From Curvularia sp. ZM96 (Eukaryota; Ascomycota; Dothideomycetes; Pleosporales; Pleosporaceae), in NCBI GenBank assembly GCA_022457065.1, contig JAJGBQ010000001.1, positions 2,728,001 through 2,792,000 on the forward strand: DNA of 64,000 nt. Reading direction: 5' to 3'. This document shows positions 11,484-23,846 of this stretch, in pieces. The position numbers and the translations under genes are program-made. The notes below the pieces were generated by a model. It was not told the origin of the DNA. It did no database searches and was given only the letters and a program-made list of their open reading frames with translations. Position 1 is the stretch's first letter. Each line of letters opens with the position of its first letter.

Positions 11484-12137
11484 ATGTCAGGCAGCGCAAT
11501 TCCTACGTCGACTATACTTACGAGATCTTGGGCGGATGTTGTGCCCAGTGTCGATTGCGATGTGGTGACTAGTGCATTATTTGCATTGTTTGTTGAGCAT
11601 GCCTGGGACAGTGACGAAAAGTCACCAACACCATTGTCAGATGAGTGTTCTGCTTCTTGTTTGTCTATTACGCAGCAAACTGCATTGGCCAAAGCAGACG
11701 AAGTTTGTGACTTTGTCGGAGTATCGGCTGGTTTAGGCAAGCCACCCGTCTACAACATTATAGAGGACATTGATCAGACTCTCGAAGTGTTGAATGCGCA
11801 CTCTGTTCCTGAATGGCAGACAGGTCTCTTCCTTGGCGTGGGTCTCGTCTCAACAAGATGCGCTACGCTTGATACATCAACGCGCAAGATACGTCGGGCT
11901 GGCAAACCGGTTCTTCGGAAGAAGAACTCGGCGAAGAAGAAAAAGGCCTTAGGCGCCGCGTACAATAACAAACATTTATACGAGCGAGTGCCAAATAAGA
12001 CCTGCGAAGACTGTGAAGTTTTTGCGCATCGTGAGGCTATTGGTGACAAGTCGTCGGCTGGGATACATAAAACATCCGACTGGCCTCTGGAACGAGTCAT
12101 GCGGCCCGTCTCTTTTTCGCGGGTCGAGTCAAGGTGA
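11484..12137 (+). CDS. Hypothetical protein
   Basis: An intronless 217-codon ORF 168 bp downstream of MAK16 on the same strand. It opens MSGSAIPTSTIL and has an Asp/Glu-containing first half and a strongly basic stretch (RKIRRAGKPVLRKK, then a Lys run) near residues 135-155. A CEDCE motif follows near residue 175. No signal peptide or membrane span. No family was recognised. The opposite strand has a shorter overlapping ORF, so coding status rests on length and mixed composition only. A lineage-specific nuclear or DNA-associated protein is possible from the basic patch, but that is a guess. Confidence 0.45.
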   Translation: MSGSAIPTSTILTRSWADVVPSVDCDVVTSALFALFVEHAWDSDEKSPTPLSDECSASCLSITQQTALAKADEVCDFVGVSAGLGKPPVYNIIEDIDQTLEVLNAHSVPEWQTGLFLGVGLVSTRCATLDTSTRKIRRAGKPVLRKKNSAKKKKALGAAYNNKHLYERVPNKTCEDCEVFAHREAIGDKSSAGIHKTSDWPLERVMRPVSFSRVESR

Positions 12138-13276
12138 TGCGACGGGACGTGGAGATGAATGAGATCATTGTGGAGGAAGGTGAAATCCGGGAATGTGGAC
12201 GACACACGACAGTGGGAATTCTGTCTTTCTTCAGCCATTGCAAATATACTATCTCGTGCATGCATTTCTGACCTCGAGGCATTCTAGAGTGACAATGACT
12301 TGTGTTTTGATTCTGATTCGTGACTACCCGGGCATGCAGCCTCGTCTCGGGGTGCATATATATTTGCTCATAAGCGCTTGTTACCACAGCAGGGAGGCAG
12401 GCTTAATGCGTTGAATATGGCCCAAGCGGTTCAAGATGGGGCTCGACAAGACTCACGAGAGTCACATTCTCTAGTCAAATGAAGCATTCCCCACAGACTC
12501 CAAGGCTACCCTGACCCACTCTCCCCATGCAAACCGGGGCGCATCACGCGGTCTGTTCCTTGGAGATTCCCGATCTAACCATCCAGCCAGAAGGGAAATG
12601 CCACCAGCCATTGGGGTTCGAACAAGCTTCGAAGCTTCGACGCGTCTACCGTTCCCTGAGCCGGTACTTGGGGGAGGGATATACAGGGCGGCCTACGCCT
12701 TTTGGCATGCCGACAAGCCTTTTCTTCAGTGTGCCGAAGCTTCGGAGCCTCTCTCGGCGTTGCTGGATCCGAAAGGTAACGCTGCCTTGGTAACCTCAGG
12801 GTGCATCAGCCATGTCCGACATCATCGCATGCCCGGCACTGCCCAATGCGGCAATCCGGTCAGCATTTTCCAACGTCTCTGGGGTAGCTGGAGCGAGAAA
12901 CGACAAATCACAAAAGGGAAATGCTTGCCGCCCCCAGATAGCCGGGTAGCATCCTACTCCGCACGCCATACTCCACGGGGTTTGGGAACGATCCATGCTC
13001 AACCACCAAACGTCATCCCCTCTGGCAATTGTGGGGACGACGCCGGTCAACATGGCACTCGTGGACCCGATGCTGGGAACCGGGTGCGCAGATGCTGAGA
13101 GGACTGGCTTCTGCAGCAGTCCTTATTAAGAAGGGACCGTCGCGCCCGTTGCCATACATTCTTCAACGCTCTTCGCTGCATTTCTCAAGCGAGCGCCTCT
13201 ATTGCCTGGCCATTATTGCCGGCGTTATTTCCAGTCAAGGCGCGTACAGCTTTTCTCATCGACATCGCTGTCCACG
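12138..13276. other. Intergenic, promoter side of the sugar transporter
   Basis: No gene seen. The last 500 bases rise in GC and then become pyrimidine-rich before the transporter ATG, as expected for its promoter and leader. A local repeat of GAAGCTTCGA-like units occurs near 12620-12640 and again as GAAGCTTCGGAGC near 12736, possibly regulatory but untested. Confidence 0.45.
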
Positions 13277-15119
13277 ATGAAGAAGTTTTACGGCCTCAAG
13301 GGCACCCAGCTCAACATTGCCATTGCTGTCATAGCAGGCACTGATTTTGCTCTCTTCGGCTACGGTACGTGTTTGGCATGTTTCTGCTTTGTAGTCCTGG
13401 TTTTCAAAAACTGACTCTGCAACTAGATCAAGGTGTTATGGGCGGTCTGCTCACACTAAAGTCGTTTGTGAGATATTTCCCTGAGATCGACAGTGTCAAC
13501 CCGCCACCAGGAAGCTCTACAAGCCATGCGGCAACTATTCAAGCCATCACCGTCGGTGCATACACCCTCGGCTGCTTTTTTGGCGCTGTTGCTACCATCT
13601 GGCTGGGAAACATGCTTGGACGCAAGAAGACCATCTTCATCGGCTCTGCTATCATGGTTGTTGGTGCTATTCTCCAAACTGCATCGTATGGACTCCCCCA
13701 ACTGATTGTTGGGCGATGGGTCACTGGCTTCGGTAACGGCATGAACACGAGTACGGTCCCGACATGGCAATCGGAAACATCCAAACCACATCGCAGAGGC
13801 CAAATGGTCATGATCGAGGGTTCCTTGATTGTCTTTGGTGTCATGCTGAGTTACTGGCTCGATCTGGGCTTTTCTTTCCTGGAGCCCAGCAGTATCGCCT
13901 GGCGCTTCCCTATCGCTTTCCAGATTATCTTGGCTCTGTTCATTCTTCTCTTCATCCCAGGCCTACCTGAAAGTCCCCGTTGGTTGGTGCTCAAGGGACG
14001 CGAAGAAGAGGCGCTAGAGGTGCTGGCCGCGCTGAGTGATCTTCCTCCAACCGACAAGAAGATCGAGGCAGAGTTCCAAGCTGTCAAGGATGTCACTGCG
14101 GAAATGTCAAGAGGTGGTTTCCGCGACTGCTTCAGGCGCAACAAAAACCGCAACTTCCACCGTACCGTGTTGGCGTATGTGAACCAGATGTTTCAACAGG
14201 TGAGTCATGTTAATAAAGAGCCGTCGCTGTATTGTTTCTAACAACATATTCTAGATTTCTGGTATCAACCTTGTCACTTACTACGCTGCTACAATCTTTG
14301 AAAACTCTATTGGTCTGTCGCCCTTCCTAAGTCGTCTCTTGTCTGCCTGCAACGGTACCGAGTACTGGATTGCCAGTTGGATTGCCATTTTTACTATCGA
14401 AAAATTCGGTCGCCGTTCCTTGATGATCTTTGGTGCGGCAGGCATGTCGATTTCCATGGCAGTCCTGGCCGGTGCTACGAGCAACATTGGAAATACCAGC
14501 CTGGGATTGCTCGCGGTACGTTATCTTGAATCTCAACGCATAGTGTGTGGGACTGACGTGACCAGACTGTGTTCCTCTTTGTTTTCAACTCCTTCTTCGC
14601 TGTTGGATGGCTAGGAATGACATGGCTGTATCCTGCTGAGATTACCCCACTGTCCATTCGTGCCCCTGCCAATGCCATCTCCACTACAGCCAGTAAGTCC
14701 TTCTTTACACGAGTATTCCATCATCTTTGATACTAACTTTCCTCTCAGACTGGATCTTCAACTTCCTCGTCGTCATGATCACACCCCCAGCCTTTGCCAA
14801 CATCGGCTACCAAACCTACATCATCTTCGCTGTTATCAATGCCGCCATGGTTCCCTCAGTCTACTTCTTCTTCCCCGAAACCGCATATCGCTCCCTCGAA
14901 GAAATGGACGAAATCTTCCACAAGACTACAAACGCTTTCAATGTCGTTAAGATCGCAAACGAACTGCCCCATCGCTACGGCAAGCGCGGCGAGCTGCTCA
15001 TCGACTATGCCGATACGGAGCAGGCGCACGAGGCAGAGCGCCGCAGGAGCTCGGTTGTTGGTGCGCACCAGAACGGGAAGGTGTTGGAGAAGGAGACGGA
15101 GACGCGAGAGCGTGTGTAG
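13277..15119 (+). CDS. MFS sugar transporter (hexose transporter-like)
   Basis: Five exons, 13277..13364, 13427..14199, 14255..14515, 14566..14692 and 14749..15119, encode 539 residues. This is a 12-TM plasma-membrane symporter of the sugar porter family. Helix 1 carries the split GYDQGVMGG motif rejoined across intron 1. LGRKKTIF follows TM2, GRWVTGFGNG precedes a PTWQSE block, and LPESPRWLV marks the end of TM6. The second half has QISGIN-LVTYYAATIF, EKFGRRSL and the PETAYRSLEEMD sugar-transporter signature. The C-terminus is hydrophilic and charged. All introns are 50-62 nt with CTGAC or CTAAC branch sites. The TM7 QQISGIN form is usual in hexose/lactose-type fungal porters, but the substrate is not predictable. 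It is unrelated in position to the second MFS gene at 60 kb. Confidence 0.95.
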
Positions 15120-15648
15120 ATCGGGGGTATGTTGGTTCGAGATAGACAATGGGCAATGCATATGTCCCGTTCGTGGTAAATATATCATATTACTACTTTC
15201 CAATTGTGAATTTCCATGCTCTGATATCGGAAGTGTGAATACCTTCTAAAAGTGCAGCAAATACAGAGAGACATATGTTGCTAGCTATTCTGTTTCTTTC
15301 TTTACCAAAGGCAAACTCCACAGTCCTCTTTTTCCTTATCCACCCACCCATCCATATCCGCTCAATTCTAGATCTCAAATCTCAGTCCCACAAAACCCTT
15401 CTCTCTCTGCTTATTTCTCCCGCCCCTAGCCGCCACCGCTACGCAAGCGCGTCCAAATTCCCTTCTCTCCCTAGCCCCAGATCCGACGCGATCAGCCACC
15501 CTTCCATCCGCGCCATCCGTCCGTCTCCGCTTCCCCGCCCTTCCCTCTTTATCTCACTTCCAAAACATCACGATCATTTATTTTACCCAACACGCCACGT
15601 CTAAGCGCTACGCTTCCTCCATCCACACCAAGTAGGGAAGCACAGAAA
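15120..15648. other. Intergenic with CT-rich leader
   Basis: The first part is probably 3' UTR of the transporter. From about 15280 to 15600 the plus strand is strongly pyrimidine-rich, as in fungal 5' leaders, leading into the small membrane-protein ORF. No other feature was seen. Confidence 0.45.
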
Positions 15649-15906
15649 ATGACATTCTTCATTCCTTTGGTTATCTTCCTCGCGCTCGTCTGGGCCGCGG
15701 TGGGTGTGCTGCTGGCGAAGTGGCTTAAGCAGTCGGGGCATACGCGCCCGTTTAGAGGGAAGGCGTGGAGGGATGGCGAATTATATGGGGGTGGGGTGGG
15801 CGTGGGGCGGGTGAAGGGCATGGGTGAGACTAGTAGTGGTGTAGGGGGAGGAGTAGAGAGGAAGGGGATTCCGGAGTTTGGGAGGGGGAGGATCAAGGGG
15901 GTGTAG
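15649..15906 (+). CDS. Small single-pass membrane protein, hypothetical
   Basis: An 85-codon intronless ORF with a good start context (GAAAATGAC) after a long CT-rich leader. Residues 3-25 (MTFFIPLVIFLALVWAAVG onwards) form one hydrophobic span followed by a basic KWLKQ stop-transfer segment. The rest is hydrophilic and Gly/Arg-rich (repeated GVGG and GRG). No family was recognised. The Gly-rich tail follows G-rich DNA, so part of the composition may be a base-composition effect. The hydrophobic start, leader and position make it a reasonable but unproven gene. Confidence 0.5.
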   Translation: MTFFIPLVIFLALVWAAVGVLLAKWLKQSGHTRPFRGKAWRDGELYGGGVGVGRVKGMGETSSGVGGGVERKGIPEFGRGRIKGV

Positions 15907-16165
15907 GGTGAAGGAACGGGTGTTGGAGATCAATTGGATTGCTTGGAGTGTTTGGCTGCGTGTCTAAGAGGGTTAGACTAGATGGTGGTGCGGAGGTATG
16001 ACGGGAACATTGGTGCAGGTAGGGTTGAAATTTGGTATCAGATGCTCTTTATACTTCAATGAGAAGTCAAGTGCGTGCGATAGAAGCCTTGCTAAGATAT
16101 TTTGCTTATGATCCGTCATGAAATGCCACTACATTCTGAGTCTTACGCAGGATATACGACACGGA

Positions 16166-17453
16166 CTACGCACTGTAAGAGCTAATAAAGTACTGTATGC
16201 GGATGAGTCTTATAGGGTGCTAGAGAAGTAGAGAACAGACTTACCGTCAAAACGGATTCATCCTCGCCATTGTCATTAGGCAGGTAAACATACAAAATCA
16301 AGGCATGTTCGTGGCAGAAGCCTGCGCAGAGTCAGTACGACATTGATCAACAAAGCGGTAAATGCCTGCCACATACATGCAATGACCCGTCCTCCTAGTC
16401 TGCCTACACTCATTACCTTACTCCAGTCACGACCATCAATGCGCACCACGGCCCAGCCTTGGTCGCTTCGCCCATCGGCGCTCCCGAGCTGCTTCATACG
16501 CGTACTGGGGTGTTCGGCAATGCCATCCTCGCCACCCGCCACATGGCCTGGATCTAGCTCCGGGTTACTGAGATCAGTCCATACAGACGATATGCTCATA
16601 GCATCGGATCTGATGCTCATCTTCAAACACCCATGCATGTTTGCCGCTATTTCCAGGCGCGTTCTCGCCGTCGTCATGGCACTGCCTGCCTTTGTATCTG
16701 CGAGCGCCAACTTGGTGAACCTATCGCTGATACTCTTGAGTTGCATCAGAGGCGGTAGGATGATGTGCACGTCTGGCTCTCGACATGCTGGCTCGTGCAA
16801 ATGGGCTACTGTGTCTGGCGCAAGCACCCGTACGGGTATCTCTTGTGTGACAATTGTTTCGCGGTTTCCTCCGCCAAAGTCGCTGTCAAATGCAGTGTCG
16901 AAGCCATCATGGTTGCCAGCAGAGGCAGCAGGAAAGGCGCTGTATGTGTTGGACGATGTGGTGGTGACAATAGTAAGGGCCAGCACGGGAAGATTGTCCT
17001 TCTTGGTAAGGCGTATTTGAGCTGAAGTCGCATTCAGCGCCGACTTGAGAGCGCGATTGAGCGACGTCAGTGGCACCTCAAGGTTGATTACATTGTTCGC
17101 TGCGGACTGTACGCTGATAGTCTCAAAAATGGCATCCTGCATCGCCTTGTTAGGACTAGGTTTTTGTCGACTTTGACTCGTCCGAGCTTACAATAGAAAG
17201 AACACTATATGTGGTTAAATCGAAGTGAAAAGCAGATACTGAGAGCATTGACTCACGCCCATACTTGGGTGCCCTGTTCTGGTATGATTGTGAAGCATAC
17301 CTGCTCCTCGCTGAGTTTGACCCACGCAAGTGGACCGAGCGAATTGAGCGATGCCGTGAGCTCTATGTAACTGTCAGCGCTGGATGCTTTGGGAAATATG
17401 GCAGGCCTACTCGTGAAGGTCGTGACGTTCTGTATTGAGGCCTTGAAACGCAT
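16166..17453 (-). CDS. hus1: DNA damage checkpoint clamp subunit Hus1
   Basis: Six exons, complement(16166..16192, 16245..16321, 16377..17136, 17192..17204, 17257..17362, 17411..17453), give 341 residues. Hus1 is one arm of the Rad9-Hus1-Rad1 (9-1-1) sliding clamp loaded at damaged DNA to activate the ATR-class kinase. The start MRFKA is the family start; an in-frame ATG 18 bases upstream was not used. Recognisable pieces are the KLTASLNSLGPLAWVKL segment, FTIIPEQGTQVWA, NVINLEVPLTSLNRALKSA, RLTKKDNLPVLALTI, QEIPVRVL and DVHIILPPL-QLKSI. The end reads ALILYVYLP and then YFISSYSA, matching the family's C-terminal strand. A 13-nt microexon joins VWA to DAIFE. The first intron is 48 nt, in frame and stop-free. 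A long Gly/Asp/Phe insert (about residues 105-125) is a loop variation. Confidence 0.92.
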
Positions 17454-18862
17454 GCTGTCTCCTTGTTGCACGTGCTGCTGGCAAGGTGGCGCGACGCGTC
17501 GGAAAGTGCAGAGGGCAAAGGGCGCGTCATCAGTGTCCCGCAGCAGCCTTACTGCCCCTCATCCATCGCCACGACTACTGCATTCAACACCATGAACACA
17601 TTGAATTTACCGGAGTATTTTTGAACTTCTTCAACATCTCCAATATGATGATCATCATATGTCCGCGATGACTCGGGATATAGTATCTCTATATTTATCT
17701 AGAATAACAGCTGATTCTAGCGTCTTTATCACCACATACAGTTTTCTTGATAGAGGCCAGATAAACCGTGCAAGTCTAGTATAACGACCATTTCCTGCCT
17801 CCTGACACAATGCACATTCCTTTCATTGCTTCTGTGCCTCTCTCTCCCCCCAGTCGGATCAGCTCCTCATGCTATTCTAGTTGTTGAGACCGCAAGAACC
17901 TCGATTCTCTGACCACATGGCACACATTGCGTATACCCTGAGCACATAACTTTTGAGTCTAGCGGCGGTTGTCCGGACACCCTGTATAAAGAAGCTCATC
18001 TATGACATTATGTGTGACATAAGTAGATTCAATAACTTGGTTGAGTGGCCGGAAGACGACAGTCAGTCGATGTCTGGTGATGGGCGAGTTTCTCGACATT
18101 CTATATGTTTCTGCTTGTGCTACTTTCTTTTTTCGCATTGTAGCTTGGCTAATTGCAACCTCTGCGCGCGTGGGGGACATTTAGCACGGGCTACACTAAT
18201 GATGGCGACTACGTTTTCGGCAGGAAAGGACAGGCATTGCAGCGTGCGTTGACTCCGCCTTTTTGTGTGCCGCGCGTAGTTTAGGACATTAACGGCTGAT
18301 TGGGCCGAGCTACCTAGTGGGCACCAGGCTCAGTGCATCAAGAAGCGATGGATTTGAACGATTAGGCATTATACTGAGGGCTAGCACTAGATTGCATGTC
18401 TAAAGATAAATTTGGCGAAACAATATATAGCTGGCATCTTCGCTCTAAGATACAAATGATATCTAGCTCTGGCCAATACAATGAGCGACCTTGATATGAA
18501 TGGTATGCAGTACTGTGATAGAAAATATTCGCGAGAATGGTGTGGCTCTACAATGTTGGTACATGTCGGGCAGGTAGGAAAATAGCCTGTTGTGTCGATT
18601 TCGCTCGGAACAAAGGAAATAAATGGTATGCAGTCTCGTATGCAAGTCGTTCGTTTTGAAGCACAGAATCGCGTTGCGCTATCGCTGACCAAGTGAGGTG
18701 CACATGTAGCCTCCCTACACGCGCAATTCCTGGTCGCTTGGATAGAGGTGTTGGCGTTGTGGACTGCCGGTACCCGTTCCTGGATGCGCGCAGGTCGGAG
18801 CCTTAGCTTAGAAGCAGAACATTTGTGTGTAGGCCTGAACACGTGTTTCTTGTTCTTGCTAA
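17454..18862. other. Intergenic, no gene seen
   Basis: Open frames are short and unsupported. A 12-base direct repeat (ATGGTATGCAGT) occurs near 18499 and 18623, about 125 bp apart, of unknown meaning. The stretch holds the promoter of hus1 on its left and the 3' end of the rhodopsin-domain gene on its right. Confidence 0.45.
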
Positions 18863-20600
18863 CTAGGCTCTGGGAGTGTTCATGTATCTCGAGTCGTCCT
18901 CCAAAAAGATAGCTGGAAACTCTCCACTCCTTCCCTCTTCCTCAGAGAAGACACGGATCTCTGTTTGCTGGTTGGCTGTATCTGCTTCGCCCTCTCGCTC
19001 TTTTCCTGGGTGCTCGACGATTTCCGCTAACTCAGTCGCGCCGGCTTGCGTAAAGTCCGTGTTCTCCTGTGAGTTACCAAGTTCGGACGAACTTTGTGAA
19101 TAGTATGTGAATCCACTAAACTGCGACCAATTGCTTGTTCGGCGTGTATCGATCGTGTAAGTCGTCGATCCAGAGAAGCGCGAAGTTGGGCATGGCTTTC
19201 GTAGTTTACGTGGTGACCGGGTGGATGGGGTTTCAATGTCGAAATCGAGGTTGGACTCGTCGTCGTGAAAGCGTGTGAAACTGGAGTTGTTGTAGCCTGA
19301 AGGAAAGTAGGCCGTGTTCGGGCGATACGTGATTGTTTGGGTAGAGTCACGATCGTGCGATTTTGGTTTGGAACTCCCGCAGCGGTTAGCGCTAAAGATA
19401 GAATCAACATCACCATGTGAGACGTGGACTGCACTCCCCGCTATTGGGCTAGAGATCTTGGGGGCCGGGCGTGCCGTCTGGGCCGTCGTCTTGGGCGTCT
19501 TCGACACTCCACCAAGGGGTATCAACATTCCAAGATTGACAGCTATTATGGCTGTTGTGAGTTCGACGGCGCCCCAGGTCATGAACACTAAGTCGTATCT
19601 GCCTCGATCCCCAATCTCAGCCCAGGAAGTCATGACCATTCCGACTCGGACTACGGCGGCGACACAGGAACTGTAAAGTCGTTAACCAAAGTGTGGACGC
19701 TGTTAGAGAGCTTGAACATACAAAAGTCCTACTGCAGTCACTGCCGTAAGATATAATCTAGCACCAGCTTTGAATGATGGGTCAAGAACGGTAGGGATTG
19801 CGCAAAAGACCAGAATGAAACTAGTACATGCACTCGTCACTGATATACAGCGTCAGCATGATTTTGACCAGGCTAGCCAAGTACAACTCACCATGATTCG
19901 CCATGGCCCAGTGCTGAGATTCCGTTTGCGACATACATGTCACATTCTCGTTATATGAAAGATCCCAAACTGCGGAGAGAGGCGCGCATTGAACAAGGAG
20001 CGATGCGAACCATTCTAGCGTTTGACAAACCACGACGACTGTTTACGTTAGCCTTTTTCTTGCCCGGTTCGTTCACTATTGTGTAAACTTACAAACAGTT
20101 CCCATGATCAGGATTCCACGACCAATGTACACATATGCATGCAACTTTGAGTTAGACTCGGGCAGAAGAGCAAAAGCAGCCGACAGCTTCAACAGTCCAA
20201 GTCCGAAGATAGTAACGGATTTTATTGCTAAAACCCATGGTCCTATTTGCTTGCTCTTGCTCACTGACGACGCGGCGTCTTCATACTTTTGTCCTAGACC
20301 CAGCTCCACTGATCCAGTAAATACGACGAAAATGCCGACCGCGCATAGCTGTCAAAATTGTCAGTTGTGTGATGCTTGCGTAACTTGATTTCTTGAGCAT
20401 ACCGCAGCTAGAAACATGAATACATCATCAAGGCCAAATGAACGAAGCAGCCTTGCACGCGTAAACACCCTTAGCGAATAGATTACAAGCGCGATCAAGA
20501 TGAGTGTAACGATAATGGCAAGGTGAAGTGGTCCCTGGTCTTGGGCGAGCGAAGCATGAGGCAGTGCTGAAGATGAGACTGCTCTTGCATCCCCACCCAT
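18863..20600 (-). CDS. Rhodopsin-domain integral membrane protein (PTH11/SatA-like)
   Basis: Five exons, complement(18863..19670, 19722..19839, 19892..20038, 20093..20348, 20403..20600), give 508 residues. The family is a large fungal group of seven-helix plasma-membrane proteins, some acting as receptors (Pth11), mostly uncharacterised. The short extracellular N-terminus is followed by a helix (LAIIVTLILIALVIYSLRV) and the TRARLLRSFGLDDVFMFLA segment typical of the domain. Then come helices around LCAVGIFVVFTG, KSVTIFGLGLLKLSAAFALL, a WD-Cys stretch in the extracellular loop, FILVFCAIPTVLDP, and the last helices near VELTTAIIAVNLGMLIPL. The remaining 220 residues are a hydrophilic Ser/Thr/Arg-rich cytoplasmic tail. 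No CFEM domain is present. Ligand unknown. Confidence 0.88.
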
Positions 20601-23600
20601 GGTGTGATGAGAAGCTAGTGGTGTACTGATGTTTCCTCGAGGTGACCCAACTTCACAAAAGCGGCCGTGGAAGAGGCGGAATCGCGAAACGAATGTTTGG
20701 AGAGAAGAAAGGAGCGTGGGTATGTGAAGTTGAGATGGAGGGACCAGGGTATTGAACAGAGGTTATCGTGTAGCAATATGGCGTTTGAGCCCCCAGTTGT
20801 ACCGCAGACGCATGGTTCACAGCTCCTCGCCGAGGCTGCCAGGACGAACCCAGGAGCAGAATATGCGCTGTGCGGACCAATTGCTCGCTCGGCGTCTGCA
20901 TGTAAGGTACGCGAGTGGGGGAGCCGTGTGCTAGCCTTTGGCCTGTAGGGTTCATCCCTTGTCTACAGGGTCGTTAGCGTTTCAAACAGCCACATGAGTA
21001 CTGTGCTGATGGTGCTGGGTTCCGGCATGAGATTGGATCGTATCTCCACTCCGAAAATGCTTTTGGTAGTTATGTGCTTTTCCGCATGACCCAGCTTTGA
21101 TGTAGTGGCATGTCCACAAGTAGCTTCCACACCACACAAACAGTCTGCTTTTTGAACCTAATCATCACAGGCCAATCTTTTTAATTCCTTCACCGCTGTG
21201 ACGAGAACGACATGCTTGATTGAAAAAAGACAACCAAACTAACAAGTCATTCAGTGAAAGCTGAAAACTGGGTTGTAAGAGTACTACTAAATCTGCCACA
21301 TCGCGCCACCCGATCCCATGTCGATACGAGTGGTGGCTTGGGGCTTCCACCAGACAGCTTATGTGGTACAGCCTCCTCAGAACAAACAAAAAATAACAGA
21401 TTGAGTGGAGCTTCTTAAGCGCGACTCCTTTCCCCCTTTGAAAGAGCCGGGTGAGCGATGTTTTGCTTTTTCTCTTGATCGGCGGGCTGACGAATAGGTA
21501 TAGGTATCGCGAAATCCCAACACCTCGACCACAAGCGAGATGCACAAAGAATGGGTGAGCTCCCTGGTGCTTTTCGAATGGACTCGAGATGTTTCTCGGG
21601 TTTGGACACATGATCACGCAAATCCTCCAAGCTGAACTAGGTATGTTAGGACTGGTGATCGTAAAATGGCGTCGTGGTGAAACATGCTCCTGGAAAAAGT
21701 AACGTGTAGTATTGCGTACCTGTGCTATCCAGTTAGAGAAGTCATGAGATCAGCTTCGTTATCTGTCGTGGAGAAATCAATTTACTCACAGTATAGCCTA
21801 CGCTTTTCCGTTCAGAGGAGACTAGCAAGATGATGGCGGCGGGGAAGTCCTCATGGTCCTCGTGGATGAGGCTTGGCACGCTAGGACGGGTCAACAACAC
21901 CCGCTCCTGGACCATCGCACTTCAACAAACAACCATCATTGAGAACCGAGCATATGTCCTGGGCATCTCCGGCTGTCTCGGACCCTTTTTCCATCGATTC
22001 CTCTTGCTTAGGCCACTGCTGCCAGCGCCCCGAGCCCCAGTCCAGTCATCAAATCCCCTGAGTAACAGGGCGCGATTGCCACGGCTATCTGTGGAGATGA
22101 CTGCATCTGTGGGACTGTGGAGAAACACCGCTGTCACACAAGCCATGCGGATAATACACGAGCCGAGCGGCACGCTTCAGCTGCTCTAGATCGTCCCACA
22201 AACACGGAATACATCGAGTCAGTCAGGGCAATTTAAGGCTAGCACTACCGTTGCTTTTCAACGTGCTCCTTCCTAACATAGGCTTGTTGGACGCTAAGTG
22301 CGTGGTTGATGGCAACATAACAGCTGCCGAGACTGTACCATTGCCGCGGATTGCTTGCCGCGACGTGCATGGAGATTTGCACATCCAAACCCTTCGTGGC
22401 TCATCTTGCTTAGGTTTCCAGCCTCCATGGCGCTGACTACAGGCCAATACGCGCTACTCGGACTTCCGCATTGTGGTACCGAAGATTGCCGCGATGACGA
22501 ATGGTACGGGTCACTGCATATACAATCTGCATTATGCAAAGCATACTAAATATGCAATAGTGACCCTGGCTGAGAGTCAAGTCGCGACAACGTATCGCGT
22601 GTGGGGTCAGAGAGTCGAGCAACCCGAATGATACAATCATCGACTATTGCAAACCCATGGAAAGGAAGAGGTCTCGAGCACCTTACAAGTGCTTCTATCT
22701 GGCCAAGTCCAGAAACTCAATCGTATCGATCACGGAGATTGCCGCCTTGCACGGACGCCGCCACAGGAAGTGACTACAAGGAGCTGATGACGTTCTTGGT
22801 GGCTTGATATGCTTTCACAGGTATTAGGCTATTTGCTCACATCATTCCGCTGACAAACGTAGTCCTTGGGAGATGCCAACTAGCCAGGAAAATTACCAGC
22901 AAGATCTCGTGTTTTTCTAAACACAACTAAAGCTGATGATATCGATCCCGAGTAGTAGGAGCGTAACAAGGTATACGCTTGCTTGACGAAAGATCTACAG
23001 CAAGGCGCAGTCCCAGACAACTGCCAGTCGAACAGGCTCCAGTTTTGCATTACATGGCGAGGCGCTCCGCCAAGCGTCAGTTCGCATACCGTCACTCCTT
23101 CGGACACTGGGACTCAAACTGCGCAACAACTCAAGTCGCTGGTCCGAAGATCAATGTAACCATATCCATATCCGTTGCTAGTTCTACAGCTGCACCTGAA
23201 CATCGCACTGATGCTCAGCAGGTCGTTAGTTTTGAGATCGAAGTGCGCTTTTGCAGTGCAAATATTGAGACGCTCAGTCACGACTGGTATTACACCTTCC
23301 CTTTCAAGAAGAGCAGGACTTCTCCAAGACTTTCCCCGTACCTGCCAGTGTTGATGTGAGCTTTCACCACACCACTCCAACACCGTTGGCATCATTGACT
23401 CAGACTCTCCTGGTCAATTCAGCCATCCTTGCATAACTTGCTCTGGATCTATTAGCCTATGTTCTCGCGCGTAACCTTCGCTTATATGGCGACAGTTGGG
23501 TTCGCTATCCCGGGAAACCTTCGCGGAGACGAAAATTCACTACAAACATAACCTTTTCCAGATAAAGGACTTCGATAAGAAAAACAGTAGTGCCAGGGAT

Positions 23601-23846
23601 CCTTCGTCGCGTATTCGTCCAGTGAAATGCCAGACTCCGGAGAATCTCGGCACAAGGCTCGTCCGGTCGTACTCTAGTGGAACGGCAATTTTCGTTTCCA
23701 AGCTGTGCCCCACCACCAAGCTGCCTCACCAGCAACTCAATCCTCACGATTTTCACCAGCTGTCAAGTCTTTTGTTGGACAATTTGGCTACGACTTTGTA
23801 TTTGATTCAACCGCAGTATCTTCCATCAAATTACTAAGCAACGACT
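20601..23846. other. Long gene-poor stretch
   Basis: No gene could be supported over about 3.2 kb. The best frames are a 119-codon ORF at 21830-22189 on plus and a 150-codon ORF at 21165-21617 on minus. Neither has domain resemblance, a signal peptide or convincing splice context, and both compete with frames on the other strand. Composition is ordinary, so RIP decay is not obvious. Promoter sequence of the rhodopsin-domain gene lies at the left edge. Confidence 0.4.

Noticed and set aside
18387..18842. 151-codon minus-strand ORF with a repeated CIPFIS-like motif
   Set aside because: The protein repeat comes from a 12-base DNA repeat (ATGGTATGCAGT). Composition is Cys/Arg/His-heavy and unlike a real protein.
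21165..22189. ORFs of 150 codons (minus) and 119 codons (plus)
   Set aside because: No domain, no convincing start context and competing frames on the other strand. Kept only as a remark under the intergenic stretch.
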